A DNA stretch of 64,000 nucleotides from Bradyrhizobium guangzhouense (lineage in GTDB: Bacteria; Pseudomonadota; Alphaproteobacteria; Rhizobiales; Xanthobacteraceae): the NCBI RefSeq assembly GCF_004114955.1, contig NZ_CP030053.1:372001-436000 (forward strand), given 5' to 3'. Each line of letters begins with the position of its first letter. Position 1 is the first letter of the stretch. The position numbers were made by a program, and so were the translations under genes. The notes beneath the pieces are model-generated. The model was not told where the DNA came from. It was given only the letters and a program-made list of their open reading frames with translations, and searched no databases. Of the stretch, positions 47,082 to 56,169 are shown piece by piece.

Positions 47082-48194
47082 ATGGCGACCCACAAATTGC
47101 TGCTGCTCCCCGGCGACGGTATCGGCCCCGAGGTGATGGGCGAGGTGAAGCGGCTGATCGATTGGCTCAATAGCGCGGGAATCGCCAAATTCGAGACCGA
47201 TACCGGCCTGGTCGGCGGCTCCGCCTATGACGCCCACAAGGTGTCGATCTCCGAGGGCGACATGGCCAAGGCGATGGCTGCCGACGCCATCATCTTCGGC
47301 GCGGTCGGCGGCCCGAAATGGGACGCGGTGCCTTACGAGGTGCGCCCCGAAGCCGGCCTCCTGCGCCTGCGCAAGGATCTCGCTTTGTTCGCCAACCTTC
47401 GCCCCGCCGTCTGCTATCCCGCGCTGGCCGATGCCTCGAGCCTGAAGCGCGAGGCGGTCGAGGGCCTCGACATCGTCATCGTGCGCGAGCTCACCGGCGG
47501 CGTCTATTTCGGCGAGCCCAAGACCATCACCGATCTCGGCAACGGCCAGAAGCGCGCCATCGATACCCAGGTCTACGACAGCTATGAGATCGAGCGCATC
47601 GGCCGCGTCGCCTTCGAGCTTGCCCGGAAGCGCAAGAACAAGGTGACGTCGATGGAGAAGCGCAACGTGATGAAGTCGGGCGTGCTCTGGAACGAGGTCA
47701 TGACCGCGGTCCACAAGCGCGAATATCCTGATGTCACGCTCGAGCATCAGCTCGCCGATTCCGGCGGTATGATGCTGGTGAAGGCGCCGAAGCAGTTCGA
47801 CGTCATCGTCACCGACAATCTGTTCGGCGACATGCTGTCCGACATCGCGGCGATGCTCACCGGCTCGCTCGGCATGCTGCCTTCGGCCTCGCTCGGCGAA
47901 GTCGACGTCAAGAGCAAGAAGCGCAAGGCCTTGTACGAGCCCGTGCACGGCTCGGCGCCCGACATTGCAGGCCAAGGCCTCGCCAATCCGATCGCGATGA
48001 TCTCGTCCTTCGGCATGGCGCTGCGCTATTCCTTCGACATGGGCGCGCTCGCCGACAAGGTCGACGCCGCGATCGCGGCGGTGCTCGCCAGCGGTCTGCG
48101 CACCGCCGACATCAAGTCGGAAGGCACCACCGCCGCCTCGACCACGCAGATGGGCGAAGCGATTCTGAAGGAATTGCAGAAGCTGCACGCGTAA
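47082..48194 (+). CDS. leuB: 3-isopropylmalate dehydrogenase
   Basis: LeuB oxidatively decarboxylates 3-isopropylmalate in leucine synthesis. The 370 residues hold [15 protein letters not shown] at the N-terminus, [33 protein letters not shown], and the substrate-NAD segment [27 protein letters not shown] followed by [19 protein letters not shown]. The start has aggaaacgga upstream. Isolated from leuC and leuD by about 10 kb; not in an operon. Confidence 0.98.
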   Translation: MATHKLLLLPGDGIGPEVMGEVKRLIDWLNSAGIAKFETDTGLVGGSAYDAHKVSISEGDMAKAMAADAIIFGAVGGPKWDAVPYEVRPEAGLLRLRKDLALFANLRPAVCYPALADASSLKREAVEGLDIVIVRELTGGVYFGEPKTITDLGNGQKRAIDTQVYDSYEIERIGRVAFELARKRKNKVTSMEKRNVMKSGVLWNEVMTAVHKREYPDVTLEHQLADSGGMMLVKAPKQFDVIVTDNLFGDMLSDIAAMLTGSLGMLPSASLGEVDVKSKKRKALYEPVHGSAPDIAGQGLANPIAMISSFGMALRYSFDMGALADKVDAAIAAVLASGLRTADIKSEGTTAASTTQMGEAILKELQKLHA

Positions 48195-48210
48195 CCGCAA
48201 GCATCGAATC

Positions 48211-48324
48211 GTAGGGTGGGTTAGCCGAAGGCGTAACCCACCTCTCCTGTCTCCGCGGAAACCAAGGTGGTGGGTCACGCCGCACGACGGCGCTTCGCGC
48301 AGCCGCGTGGCTAACCCACCCAAC
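48211..48324. repeat. Dispersed palindromic repeat B, copy 3
   Basis: Arms gtagggtgggttagccgaaggcgtaacccacc and gtggctaacccaccca. Its right end (aacccacccaacggcacctg) recurs, with one difference, at 48987-49008. Confidence 0.85.
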
Positions 48325-48334
48325 GGCACCTGCT
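48313..48334. repeat. Left direct repeat flanking the hexapeptide transferase gene
   Basis: 22 bases matching 48987-49008 at 21 of 22 positions (core cacccaacggcacctgct). This copy forms the right end of repeat B copy 3. Confidence 0.7.
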
Positions 48335-48349
48335 CTCGGAGTTACATTC

Positions 48350-48988
48350 ATGGATGCATCGCCCCGCCCCAAGATCGCGGAAACCTTCATCCATGAAACG
48401 GTGCGCCAGCGCGAGGCGCGGATCGGGCGGCGCTGCGAGATCCTCGGCCATACCCGCATCGAATATGCCTCGCTCGGCGATTACTCCTATCTCGGCGAAA
48501 ACTGCGACGTCGCCGACGCCGTGATCGGCAAGTTCACCGCCATCGCCAATTCGGTACGGATCGGCGCGCCCAATCATCCGATGGGCCGCGCCTCGCAGCA
48601 TCGCTTCACCTATGTCCCCGAATATTACGAGGCGAGCGCGAGCCGCGACCGCGACTTCTTCGCCGATCGCCGCGGCGACCGCGTCATCGTCGGCAATGAC
48701 GTCTGGATCGGCCACGCCGCGATCCTGCTGCCCGGCGTCACGGTCGGCGATGGTGCGGTGATCGGCGCCGGCGCGGTCGTCAGCCGCGATGTCGCGCCCT
48801 ACACCATCGTCGGTGGCGTTCCCGCGCGCCCCATCCGCAAGCGCTTCGATGATTCGGTTGCCGCAAGCCTGCAGCGGATCGCCTGGTGGGAGTGGCCGGA
48901 CGAGCTCATCTTCGAGCGCCTGGCCGATTTTCGCGCCGAAGCGATCGAGGAGTTTTGCCGGCGATATGACCCGGCCGCGAATGCGTAA
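48350..48988 (+). CDS. Hexapeptide-repeat transferase (phosphonate-cluster-type acetyltransferase)
   Basis: This 212-residue left-handed beta-helix protein has repeats such as ASLGDYSYLGENCDVADAVIGKFTAIANSVRI and RVIVGNDVWIGHAAILLPGVTVGDGAVIGAGAVVSRDV, with catalytic-type His in NHPMGRASQHRFTY. This arrangement matches the hexapeptide proteins found with phn genes (TIGR03308-like). No phn gene is nearby. The stop lies inside a repeat B-derived sequence, and near-identical 22-bp direct repeats flank the gene, suggesting acquisition by repeat-associated rearrangement. Acceptor unknown. Confidence 0.75.
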   Translation: MDASPRPKIAETFIHETVRQREARIGRRCEILGHTRIEYASLGDYSYLGENCDVADAVIGKFTAIANSVRIGAPNHPMGRASQHRFTYVPEYYEASASRDRDFFADRRGDRVIVGNDVWIGHAAILLPGVTVGDGAVIGAGAVVSRDVAPYTIVGGVPARPIRKRFDDSVAASLQRIAWWEWPDELIFERLADFRAEAIEEFCRRYDPAANA

Positions 48989-49008
48989 TCCACCCAACGG
49001 CACCTGCT
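48987..49008. repeat. Right direct repeat flanking the hexapeptide transferase gene
   Basis: 22 bases matching 48313-48334 except for one C/T difference. The gene's stop codon TAA (48986-48988) falls at its start. Confidence 0.7.
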
Positions 49009-49011
49009 GAA

Positions 49012-49042
49012 AAAAAGGCCGGGCGTGAAGCCCGGCCTTTTT
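49012..49042. terminator. Bidirectional terminator after hexapeptide gene
   Basis: A perfect 13-bp stem (aaaaaggccgggc / gcccggccttttt) with a 5-base loop and A/T runs on both sides. It serves the plus-strand transferase and the convergent minus-strand hypothetical. Confidence 0.9.
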
Positions 49043-49063
49043 GATTCGGAAGATGTATCGCGT

Positions 49064-49444
49064 TCAGTACAGCGGGAAAGCCCGCGGATAGCCGCCGACA
49101 TCGGCCGGGGTCGCCAGCGGCTGGCGATCGATCGGGCGGTTGAGGTTTTCGCGCGCAAAGGAGGGATAGCCGACGTCCGGCGGGAAGGCGTAGTCGCTGA
49201 ACTTGCGGTCGCCCGGATTGACCTCGGTGCCGCCGTCGAGCCAGGAGCGCTTGCTCACATAGATGCGGGTGCGCCCCTGCTGGTAGACGGTATTGGGTCC
49301 GTTCGGGCCGTAATAGTGCCGGCCGCGATCGTCAAAGCGCTGCTTGGTCCTGGTATCGGCCGACGCCGGCGCAGCGAAGGCCACAGCGACAACAGCGCCA
49401 GCCGCAAGCCAGGCCGCCAGTTTGGCAGAGAAATTCAAGCTCAT
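49064..49444 (-). CDS. Small secreted hypothetical protein
   Basis: This 126-residue protein has a signal peptide (MSLNFSAKLAAWLAAGAVV ... PASA) and a mature part with DDRGRHYYGPNGPNTVYQQGRTRIYVSKRSW. The ATG at 49444 is at the signal; an in-frame upstream ATG adds 13 residues. No family recognised. It may bind the cell envelope. Monocistronic, convergent to the transferase. Confidence 0.7.
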   Translation of the reverse strand: MSLNFSAKLAAWLAAGAVVAVAFAAPASADTRTKQRFDDRGRHYYGPNGPNTVYQQGRTRIYVSKRSWLDGGTEVNPGDRKFSDYAFPPDVGYPSFARENLNRPIDRQPLATPADVGGYPRAFPLY

Positions 49445-49599
49445 CACGTCCCCTTCAGGCGGCAAGCCGCCGGTCGATTTCATCCCATATTAGCCCGGCC
49501 GGGGGGACCGGAACTAGGTCTATTCAGTCACACCGCGCCGGAATAATCGTGCTCGCCAGCAAAAGTTGCATGGATACAGCGGCTTGGGCTTGATGCGGC

Positions 49600-50388
49600 T
49601 CAAAGCGTCCCGCGCAATTGCGCATTCGCTGCGCCCAGCAACCAGTCGGCCGAGCCCTGCGGCTCACAGGAGCGGCGCTTGAGCTCCGCATGGGCGAACA
49701 TCTCCGCCAGCTTCGGCTCGTTGCCCGAGGCGAGCTGCGTCAGCCGGTTCAAGGTGCAGGCGATCGCGGCGCGCCGGGCCGGCATTGTATCGCCCTGGCA
49801 GGAGAAGCCGGAGATCTGCAGCGCCGGCTCCTCGTTGCGCTTGAGGTAGCCAAGGCACGCGGCCGACCCATCCGCCGTGCCCGATGGGCGGTACAGGGCG
49901 ACGGGGCCGAATTTGGTGTCGATCAGGCCGGCCTGCTCCAGCGCGGTCGCCGCATCCAGGCCCATCCGGGCGGCGAGGCCTGACGTCGCTGGCTGCGTCA
50001 CGTCGAATTCGCCGCCTTCCCGGTAGATTTCGAGCTCGGCCACCAGCTTGTCGGCGTCGCCAGCCCAGCGCATCACGTCGCGCCGGCCGCCCTCGGGATG
50101 CCGGAATATGGTGTAAGAGGCTGTTTTCTCTGATGGATCGAGCCGGCTGAGGGCGAAGGCCGGGTGCGAACGGTCCGCGATCGCCCAGCCGGGCTTTGCG
50201 GCAGGCTCGTCGTCGCGCAGATCGGGCAGCTGGCCGAGGCCGGCGAGCCCCAGGATGGCAAACAGGGCCAGTGCCCCCACATAGGCCAACAGGCGCGCCA
50301 GCGTGCCGACGACCTCGTCGGCGAAAGTGGCGAGCGCCAGATGGATCTGGGTGGGGTTTACGGCCGTGCCGGCCTCAGGCGACTGCAT
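49600..50388 (-). CDS. Membrane-anchored hypothetical protein
   Basis: This 262-residue protein has one hydrophobic segment near the N-terminus (LARLLAYVGALALFAILGLAG, about 31-51) and a large periplasmic part (GGEFDVTQPATSGLAARMGLDAATALEQAG). Cysteines in ACLGYLKR, SGFSCQGDT, IACTLN and RRSCEPQ could form disulfides. Known relatives are restricted, as far as I can tell, to close rhizobial genera. It is divergent from asd (gap 116 bases). Confidence 0.65.
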   Translation of the reverse strand: MQSPEAGTAVNPTQIHLALATFADEVVGTLARLLAYVGALALFAILGLAGLGQLPDLRDDEPAAKPGWAIADRSHPAFALSRLDPSEKTASYTIFRHPEGGRRDVMRWAGDADKLVAELEIYREGGEFDVTQPATSGLAARMGLDAATALEQAGLIDTKFGPVALYRPSGTADGSAACLGYLKRNEEPALQISGFSCQGDTMPARRAAIACTLNRLTQLASGNEPKLAEMFAHAELKRRSCEPQGSADWLLGAANAQLRGTL

Positions 50389-50504
50389 CCACGTCCCAAA
50401 GGCATGGTCGAACGTTGTCTTGGGGCCGGTTCTCGCATAGAAGCGCTGCTCTTCCTGTTTAAGCGTCAGCTTCAGGAACGGGCTTTTTCATCGGAGAGTG
50501 AACG

Positions 50505-51539
50505 ATGGGTTACAAAGTCGCAGTCGTCGGCGCGACCGGCAATGTCGGACGGGAAATGCTCAACATCCTGGATGAGCGCAAATTTCCCGCGGACGAGGTC
50601 GTGGCCCTGGCGTCACGCCGCAGCGTCGGCGTCGAGGTCTCCTATGGCGACCGCACCCTGAAGGTCAAGGCGCTCGAGCACTACGACTTCTCCGACGTCG
50701 ATATCTGCCTGATGTCGGCGGGCGGCTCGGTGTCGAAGGAATGGTCGCCGAAGATCGGCGCCGCCGGCGCCGTTGTGATCGACAATTCCTCGGCCTGGCG
50801 CATGGATCCGGACGTGCCGCTGATCGTGCCCGAGGTCAACGCGGCCGCGACCGAAGGCTTCAAGAAGAAGAACATCATCGCCAACCCGAACTGCTCGACC
50901 GCGCAGCTCGTGGTCGCGCTCAAGCCGCTGCACGACAAGGCCACCATCAAGCGCGTCGTGGTCTCGACCTATCAATCGGTGTCGGGCGCCGGCAAGGATG
51001 CGATGGACGAGTTGTTCTCGCAGACCAAGGCCGTCTACACCAACAGCGAGTTGATCGCGAACAAGTTCCCCAAGCGCATCGCCTTCAACGTCATCCCCCA
51101 CATCGACGTCTTCATGGAGGACGGCTACACCAAGGAAGAGTGGAAGATGATGGCGGAGACCAAGAAGATCCTTGATCCCAAGATCAAGCTCACCGCCACC
51201 TGCGTGCGCGTGCCCGTCTTCGTCGGCCACTCCGAGGCCGTCAACATCGAGTTCGAGAATCCGATCAGCGCCGATGAAGCGCGCAACATCCTGCGCGTGG
51301 CGCCCGGCTGTCTCGTCATCGACAAGCAGGAGCCCGGCGGCTACGCCACGCCGTATGAGGCGGCCGGTGAGGACGCGACCTATATCAGCCGCATCCGCGA
51401 GGACGCGACGGTGGAGAACGGCCTCGTGCTGTGGTGCGTGTCCGACAACCTGCGCAAGGGCGCCGCGCTGAACGCGATCCAGATCGCGGAAGTCCTGATC
51501 AACCGCAAGCTGATCAGCGCGAAGAAGCAGGCGGCGTAA
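50505..51539 (+). CDS. asd: Aspartate-semialdehyde dehydrogenase
   Basis: Asd reduces aspartyl phosphate to aspartate semialdehyde for lysine, diaminopimelate, threonine and methionine. The 344 residues have VAVVGATGNVGREMLNIL, the catalytic Cys130 in NPNCSTAQL, the substrate segment SYQSVSGAG-like (STYQSVSGAGKDAMDEL), and the C-terminal CVSDNLRKGAALNAIQIAE. The start follows gagagtgaacg. Monocistronic; repeat B copy 4 is just after the stop. Confidence 0.98.
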   Translation: MGYKVAVVGATGNVGREMLNILDERKFPADEVVALASRRSVGVEVSYGDRTLKVKALEHYDFSDVDICLMSAGGSVSKEWSPKIGAAGAVVIDNSSAWRMDPDVPLIVPEVNAAATEGFKKKNIIANPNCSTAQLVVALKPLHDKATIKRVVVSTYQSVSGAGKDAMDELFSQTKAVYTNSELIANKFPKRIAFNVIPHIDVFMEDGYTKEEWKMMAETKKILDPKIKLTATCVRVPVFVGHSEAVNIEFENPISADEARNILRVAPGCLVIDKQEPGGYATPYEAAGEDATYISRIREDATVENGLVLWCVSDNLRKGAALNAIQIAEVLINRKLISAKKQAA

Positions 51540-51549
51540 GCCGAGCTGC

Positions 51550-51640
51550 CGTAGGGTGGGTTGGCCGAAGGCGTAACCCACCTCTTTCGTTTCCGCGGTG
51601 GCAGAAGTGGTGGGTTACGCTTCGCTAACCCACCCTACGA
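51550..51640. repeat. Dispersed palindromic repeat B, copy 4
   Basis: Arms cgtagggtgggttggccgaaggcgtaacccacc and ggtgggttacgcttcgctaacccaccctacga. It lies between asd and the convergent carbonic anhydrase gene, 11 bases after the asd stop. Confidence 0.9.
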
Positions 51641-51662
51641 ATTCACGGCCAAGCCGCGAGAG

Positions 51663-52307
51663 TTACACCACGCTCCGCGCGCTCTTGAATTCCTTGCTCG
51701 CCTTGTCCAGCACGAACAGCGTTCCCTCGGCGACGCCGAAATAGGCGCCGTGCAGCTGCATCTGGCCGCTCTCGACGGCCTTGCGCACGAACGGGAACGT
51801 CATCAGGTTTTCGAGGCTGCGGAACACCGCGGCCTTCTCGATACGCTCGACGAACTGCGCCATGGTCTCGTGGTCGCGCTGCTCGACCACCTCGCCCGGC
51901 TTGATGAACATCTGCATCCATTTGCCGATGAAGTCGCCCGGCGTGAGCGGCTCGATCTTGTCGATGAAGGCGCGGATGCCGCCGCATTGCGCATGGCCGA
52001 GGATCACGATGTGCTTCACCTTCAGCACCGTGACGGCATATTCCAGCGCGGCCGAGACGCCGTGCGCATTCGCATCGGGCTGATAGGTCGGCACCAGATT
52101 GGCGATGTTGCGGACGACGAACAATTCGCCCGGACCGACATCGAAGATCGCCTCGGGCGCGACGCGGCTGTCGCAACAGCCGATCACCATCACTTCGGGC
52201 GACTGTCCCTTCACCGACAGTTCGCGATAGCGGTTCTGCTCGGCCGGCAACCGGTTGGTGGCGAAGGCGTTGTAGCCTGCTAGCAAGGACTTCGGGAATG
52301 TGATCAT
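51663..52307 (-). CDS. Beta-class carbonic anhydrase
   Basis: This 214-residue cytosolic enzyme hydrates CO2 to bicarbonate for carboxylations. It has the zinc ligands Cys44 in GCCDSRVAPE, His105 and Cys108 in ILGHAQCGG, with Asp46-Arg48 as the catalytic dyad. Standard length and motif spacing for beta-CA. Monocistronic; divergent from a CitE-like lyase. Confidence 0.95.
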   Translation of the reverse strand: MITFPKSLLAGYNAFATNRLPAEQNRYRELSVKGQSPEVMVIGCCDSRVAPEAIFDVGPGELFVVRNIANLVPTYQPDANAHGVSAALEYAVTVLKVKHIVILGHAQCGGIRAFIDKIEPLTPGDFIGKWMQMFIKPGEVVEQRDHETMAQFVERIEKAAVFRSLENLMTFPFVRKAVESGQMQLHGAYFGVAEGTLFVLDKASKEFKSARSVV

Positions 52308-52417
52308 GGCCTATGCCTAATCATAGACCGGTAGGCTGAACAAGCCTTTCGAATAGGCAGGCCAGATGCTATCGCCTCCAGCTGGAACAAGTCCGAGCCG
52401 TCAGGAAGGAAGGCAGC

Positions 52418-53299
52418 ATGACCCGCCCGCGCCGCAGCCATCTGTTCATGCCCGGCTCCAACCCTCGCGCCCTTGAAAAGGCAAGGAATCTCGCCGCCGA
52501 TGGCCTGATCCTCGACCTCGAGGATTCCGTTGCTCCGGATGCCAAGGCGGTGGCGCGTGACGGCATCGCCGCCGCGATCGCTGCCAAAGGGTTCGGCCAA
52601 CGCGAGGTCCTGATCCGGACCAACGCCCTCGACACGCAATGGTGGGCCGAGGACGTCACGATGGCCGCCAAGGCCTCGCCCGACGGCATCCTGGTTCCAA
52701 AAGTTTCAAGCATCGAAGATCTCAAGACCATCGGCCGCGATCTCGCCCATCTCGGCGCCGCGCCATCCGTGAAGGTCTGGGCGATGATCGAAACCGCGCG
52801 CGCGGTGCTGCACGCAGAGGAACTGGCCGAGGCCGGTCGCGATCCATCGTGCCGCCTCGCCGGCTTCGTGTTCGGCCCGAACGACATCTCGCGCGAGACG
52901 CGGATCAAGATGTTGCCCGGCCGCGCGGCGATGATCCCGATGATCACGCATTGCATCCTGGCGACGCGCGCCGCCGGCCTCGAGATCCTCGATGGCCCCT
53001 ATAGCGACATCGCCAATCCTGATGGCTTCGCCACCGAATGCGCGCAAGGGCGCGATCTCGGCTTCGACGGCAAAACGCTGATCCACCCCTCGCAGATCGA
53101 AGCCTGCAACGCGATCTTCACGCCACCCGAAGAGGACATCGCGCGCGCGCGAAAAATCATCGCGGCGTTCGAGCTGCCGGAAAACGTCTCGCGCGGCGCG
53201 ATCCGTCTCGACGGCGCCATGGTGGAACGCCTGCACGCCGACATGGCGCGCCGCACCATCGAGATCGCGGACGCGATCGCCGCGATGAGCAAGGGCTAA
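52418..53299 (+). CDS. CitE-type CoA-ester lyase (HpcH/HpaI aldolase family)
   Basis: This 293-residue TIM-barrel protein resembles the citrate-lyase beta subunit/malyl-CoA lyase group. Signatures: RSHLFMPGSNPRALEKA, LILDLEDSVAPDAK with the metal-site region, AMIETARAV, FGPNDISRETRI and the C-terminal GFDGKTLIHPSQI. It may cleave malyl- or methylmalyl-CoA or act as a citramalyl-CoA lyase. No citD/citF or glyoxylate genes neighbour it. Starts with aaggaaggcagc before the ATG. Confidence 0.88.
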   Translation: MTRPRRSHLFMPGSNPRALEKARNLAADGLILDLEDSVAPDAKAVARDGIAAAIAAKGFGQREVLIRTNALDTQWWAEDVTMAAKASPDGILVPKVSSIEDLKTIGRDLAHLGAAPSVKVWAMIETARAVLHAEELAEAGRDPSCRLAGFVFGPNDISRETRIKMLPGRAAMIPMITHCILATRAAGLEILDGPYSDIANPDGFATECAQGRDLGFDGKTLIHPSQIEACNAIFTPPEEDIARARKIIAAFELPENVSRGAIRLDGAMVERLHADMARRTIEIADAIAAMSKG

Positions 53300-53530
53300 G
53301 GGCTGAGCCTGCTCCGCCAACAGCCGCAAGTGACGGAACACGGATCATTTTCGCGGCTGGAAAGTCGCTTATGCATTAAATTGCCCAACGCCGCAGCGCC
53401 GAGCGGTTTCCGATCACGACCGCGCGAAAATTCCCCGCGGTCGCTGCCGTTGACTTGCACGAGGTCCACGTCGCAAGGTAATGCCAGCAACAATTGAAAT
53501 ATTGGGCCCAACCTGGTGTGAGGTATCCTC

Positions 53531-54283
53531 ATGACGGCTCTTGCAGAAGTGGCTGCTCCGGCCAATCTCGTCGACGAACTCACTGGACATGCGGTGCGCA
53601 GCATCGAGGCCGCTGAGCACTCGGCGTCACCATTTCCCCACATCGTCTTTCGCGATTTCTTCCCGTCGGATTTCTACCGGGACATGATCCGCAGCGTGCC
53701 GACCCAGGGCTACGATCCGATCACCGGTACGGGGACACGGATGGCGCTGCGCCTCTACGGAGAAAATGTCGACAAGATCGAGCCGTCGCTGCGCCCCGCG
53801 TGGGCTGCCGTCTCGGCCATGCTGACGTCCAAGCCCGTCGAGCAGGCGATACGGAACCGGCTGTATGACGGGCTCGAGATTCGCGCCCGCGGCGACAAGG
53901 TGGCCAAGCCTGAGGATCTGACGCTGGTCGCAAAGCCGGTCGTGTATGTCGACAGGGACGGCTATCAGATCAAGCCGCATCCGGACACGCGCAAGAAGGT
54001 CGTGACGATGCAGCTGTATTGTCCTGCCGACGACAGCCAGGAAGCGCTGGGAACGACGCTCTACAAGGCCTCGTTCAAGGGCCTGTTTCACGTCGGCTCG
54101 TACTGTCTCGAGCCCGTGAAGACGATCCCGTTCCTGCCCAATGTCGGCTACGCCTTCGTGGTCCTGAAGGCCTATCACACCCTGACCAGGATGAGCTGGC
54201 ACGGCCGTCCGCAGATCCATACCGATCGTGACAGGGTCACCATTCTCAACACGTTCTACGTGAACGAGAAGGTCGGCTTCTAA
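53531..54283 (+). CDS. 2OG-Fe(II) oxygenase-like protein
   Basis: This 250-residue protein resembles the double-stranded beta-helix oxygenases. The candidate iron triad is His-x-Asp in YQIKPHPDTRKKV, then His in SWHGRPQIHTDRDR with a basic 2-oxoglutarate anchor following. Other conserved bits are PHIVFRDFFPSDFYRDM and MQLYCPADDSQEALGTTLYK. Substrate unknown, protein or sugar hydroxylation possible. Family assignment is by motif and moderately sure. A 231-base gap precedes it with no recognisable gene. Confidence 0.65.
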   Translation: MTALAEVAAPANLVDELTGHAVRSIEAAEHSASPFPHIVFRDFFPSDFYRDMIRSVPTQGYDPITGTGTRMALRLYGENVDKIEPSLRPAWAAVSAMLTSKPVEQAIRNRLYDGLEIRARGDKVAKPEDLTLVAKPVVYVDRDGYQIKPHPDTRKKVVTMQLYCPADDSQEALGTTLYKASFKGLFHVGSYCLEPVKTIPFLPNVGYAFVVLKAYHTLTRMSWHGRPQIHTDRDRVTILNTFYVNEKVGF

Positions 54284-54306
54284 AGCTTGGGCTGAAGCCG
54301 TCGTGC

Positions 54307-54720
54307 TCACGGCTTCGCAACGGCAAGGAATGCGATCGCGACCGCGGCGAACAGAACGAGCGGCAGCGATCGCGCCGTTGCTGGGGCCGCGCCGGCCTCG
54401 ATCCTCCGCAGGCGACCGCTCTGGAGTCCGTGCAGGGCTGATATCAGCACAACGAAGCCAAGCTTGATGGTCAGCCAGCCCTGGCCGAACCAGGAGCCGG
54501 ATATGGCAAGCCGCGTTCCGAGCAGCCAGACCGCGACCATCGCCGGAACCGTCACCCATCGATCGTAACGGCGCACGCCCGCGACAAATCGTTCGTGGCC
54601 GCGAGGCAGCCTCGCTAGCAAGGCAAGCGTCAACGAGGTCGCGACAACGCCGCTGACAAACAGCAAGGCCGCGGCGACGTGAAGGGCCTTCAGCCAGACA
54701 TAAGCGTCAGCGAAGCTCAT
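54307..54720 (-). CDS. CopD-like small membrane protein
   Basis: This 137-residue membrane protein has four helices and an N-terminal VWLKALHVAAALLFVSGVVATSL with the histidine seen in CopD/HemJ-type proteins. Other positions GSWFGQGWLTIKLGFVVLISALHGLQSGRL contain a second histidine. It may bind copper or heme, or take part in quinol-linked redox. It overlaps the DUF3817 gene by four bases (54717-54720). Both are divergent from a GlxA-type regulator. Confidence 0.7.
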   Translation of the reverse strand: MSFADAYVWLKALHVAAALLFVSGVVATSLTLALLARLPRGHERFVAGVRRYDRWVTVPAMVAVWLLGTRLAISGSWFGQGWLTIKLGFVVLISALHGLQSGRLRRIEAGAAPATARSLPLVLFAAVAIAFLAVAKP

Positions 54721-55055
54721 CTCGCGGACGATTCCCGCGGCAGGGCCTCGATGCGTCGCTGGATGTGACGCGACGCGAAGAATCCGGCGAACGGCACGAA
54801 AGCCGAAGCGGCGAGCAAGGCGGTCTGACGCCGCTGCCAGAGTCCGGCGCCGGCGGCCTGCAACAGCGTCCAGCCATAGAACAGGAAGGCAAGGCCGTGC
54901 ACCGGGCCCATCGCGCGCACGCCTGTGGGCCAGCCCCAGAGATGCCTGAGGGGGACCGCAATGCAGACCAGCAGGGCCAGCGTGGACGCCTCGATGATGG
55001 AGGCGAGCTTGAGCCGGCTGAGCAGGGAGATGTCGAGCTTGAATTCATTGTCCAT
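54717..55055 (-). CDS. DUF3817 membrane protein
   Basis: This 112-residue protein has three helices (about 18-38, 55-75 and 80-97). It matches DUF3817: LSRLKLASIIEASTLALLVCIAVPLRH and AMGPVHGLAFLFYGWTLLQA. The conserved histidine in MGPVHGLAF is present. Function unknown. The start ATG is at 55055, preceded by the gap to a GlxA-type regulator (151 bases). It shares a four-base overlap with the CopD-like gene, so they are co-translated. Confidence 0.8.
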   Translation of the reverse strand: MDNEFKLDISLLSRLKLASIIEASTLALLVCIAVPLRHLWGWPTGVRAMGPVHGLAFLFYGWTLLQAAGAGLWQRRQTALLAASAFVPFAGFFASRHIQRRIEALPRESSAR

Positions 55056-55205
55056 GGCCTGACCGCTTATGGCACGCAGCAAGCGCGCCGATGCTGGATA
55101 GCGGATCCGGCCCGCGATCCATGAGTGGCGCTCCTGCCTATATCCGCTCGATTCCTGCCAAAGCATGCTATTGCCCGTCCGAAGGCTCATCGGGAACGAG
55201 ACGTC

Positions 55206-56153
55206 ATGGTTCACAGGGTTTGCATTGTCGCGATGGATCAGGTGATCGCGTACGATTTGACGCTTGCCTATGAGGTGTTCGCGCGTCTCAGGGACGATCG
55301 AGGCAAGCCGTTCTACGACGTCCGCGTGTGTGCCGAGACAGCGCGCGTCGATGCCGGCGCGTTCGGCCTGGTGGTGCCGTTCGGGCTCGAAATTCTCGCC
55401 CGTGCGCACACCATCATCGTGCCCGGCATCGAAAATCCCCTCACGATGCGATCGAAGGTCGTGCTCCGCGCGTTACAAAGAGCCTACCGCCGCGGCGCGA
55501 GGCTCGCCTCGGTCTGCTCCGGTGCCTTCGTCCTCGCCGAGGCCGGTCTCCTCGACGGGCGGCGGGCGACCACCCATTGGCTGGGTGCGGATCGGCTCGC
55601 CAGCCTCTATCCGCAGGTGAAGGTCGATCCGAACGTTCTCTACGTGGACGACGGACAGATCGTGACATCGGCGGGTGCGTCTGCGGGAATGGACATGTGC
55701 CTTCATCTGGTCAGGCGCGATTTCGGTCAGGCCGTGGCAGCGCATGCCGCGCGGCTGGCCGTTGCGCCCATCAATCGGGAAGGCGGTCAGGCGCAATTCA
55801 TCCGGCGCGATCCACCGCGCTCAAACGGTTCGCTCGCACCGCATCTCGAATGGGTTGCGGCCCATTTGGGAAAGCCGCTCACGGTCGCACGCATGGCGGC
55901 TCAGGCTCGCATGAGCGAAAGGAGCTTTGCGCGCCATTTCCGTCAGCAGATGGGGGTCACGCCGATGCAATGGCTGCTGAACGCGCGGATCCGCCGGGCG
56001 CAGGAGCTGCTGGAGAGCAGCACGGCCTATGTGGACCAGATCGCTGAAGCCTGCGGCTTTCAATCGACCGTCACGTTTCGGATGAGCTTTCGCCGGATCG
56101 CCGGGATCAGCCCCGGCGACTATCGGCGCCGATTCAACGACGCCCGATCATAG
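55206..56153 (+). CDS. GlxA family transcriptional regulator (DJ-1/PfpI + AraC)
   Basis: This 315-residue regulator has an N-terminal DJ-1/PfpI-like amidotransferase domain (about 1-180; ASVCSGAFVLAEAGLLDGRRATTHW with the elbow-like CSGAF) and a C-terminal AraC DNA-binding domain (about 215-312; MAAQARMSERSFARHFRQQ and IAEACGFQSTVTFRMSFRRIAGISPGDYRRRF). The ATG at 56153-side reading begins VHRVCIVA. It is divergent from the DUF3817/CopD pair, which it may control. Ligand unknown. Confidence 0.88.
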   Translation: MVHRVCIVAMDQVIAYDLTLAYEVFARLRDDRGKPFYDVRVCAETARVDAGAFGLVVPFGLEILARAHTIIVPGIENPLTMRSKVVLRALQRAYRRGARLASVCSGAFVLAEAGLLDGRRATTHWLGADRLASLYPQVKVDPNVLYVDDGQIVTSAGASAGMDMCLHLVRRDFGQAVAAHAARLAVAPINREGGQAQFIRRDPPRSNGSLAPHLEWVAAHLGKPLTVARMAAQARMSERSFARHFRQQMGVTPMQWLLNARIRRAQELLESSTAYVDQIAEACGFQSTVTFRMSFRRIAGISPGDYRRRFNDARS

Positions 56154-56169
56154 CAGATATCCGGGCGCA

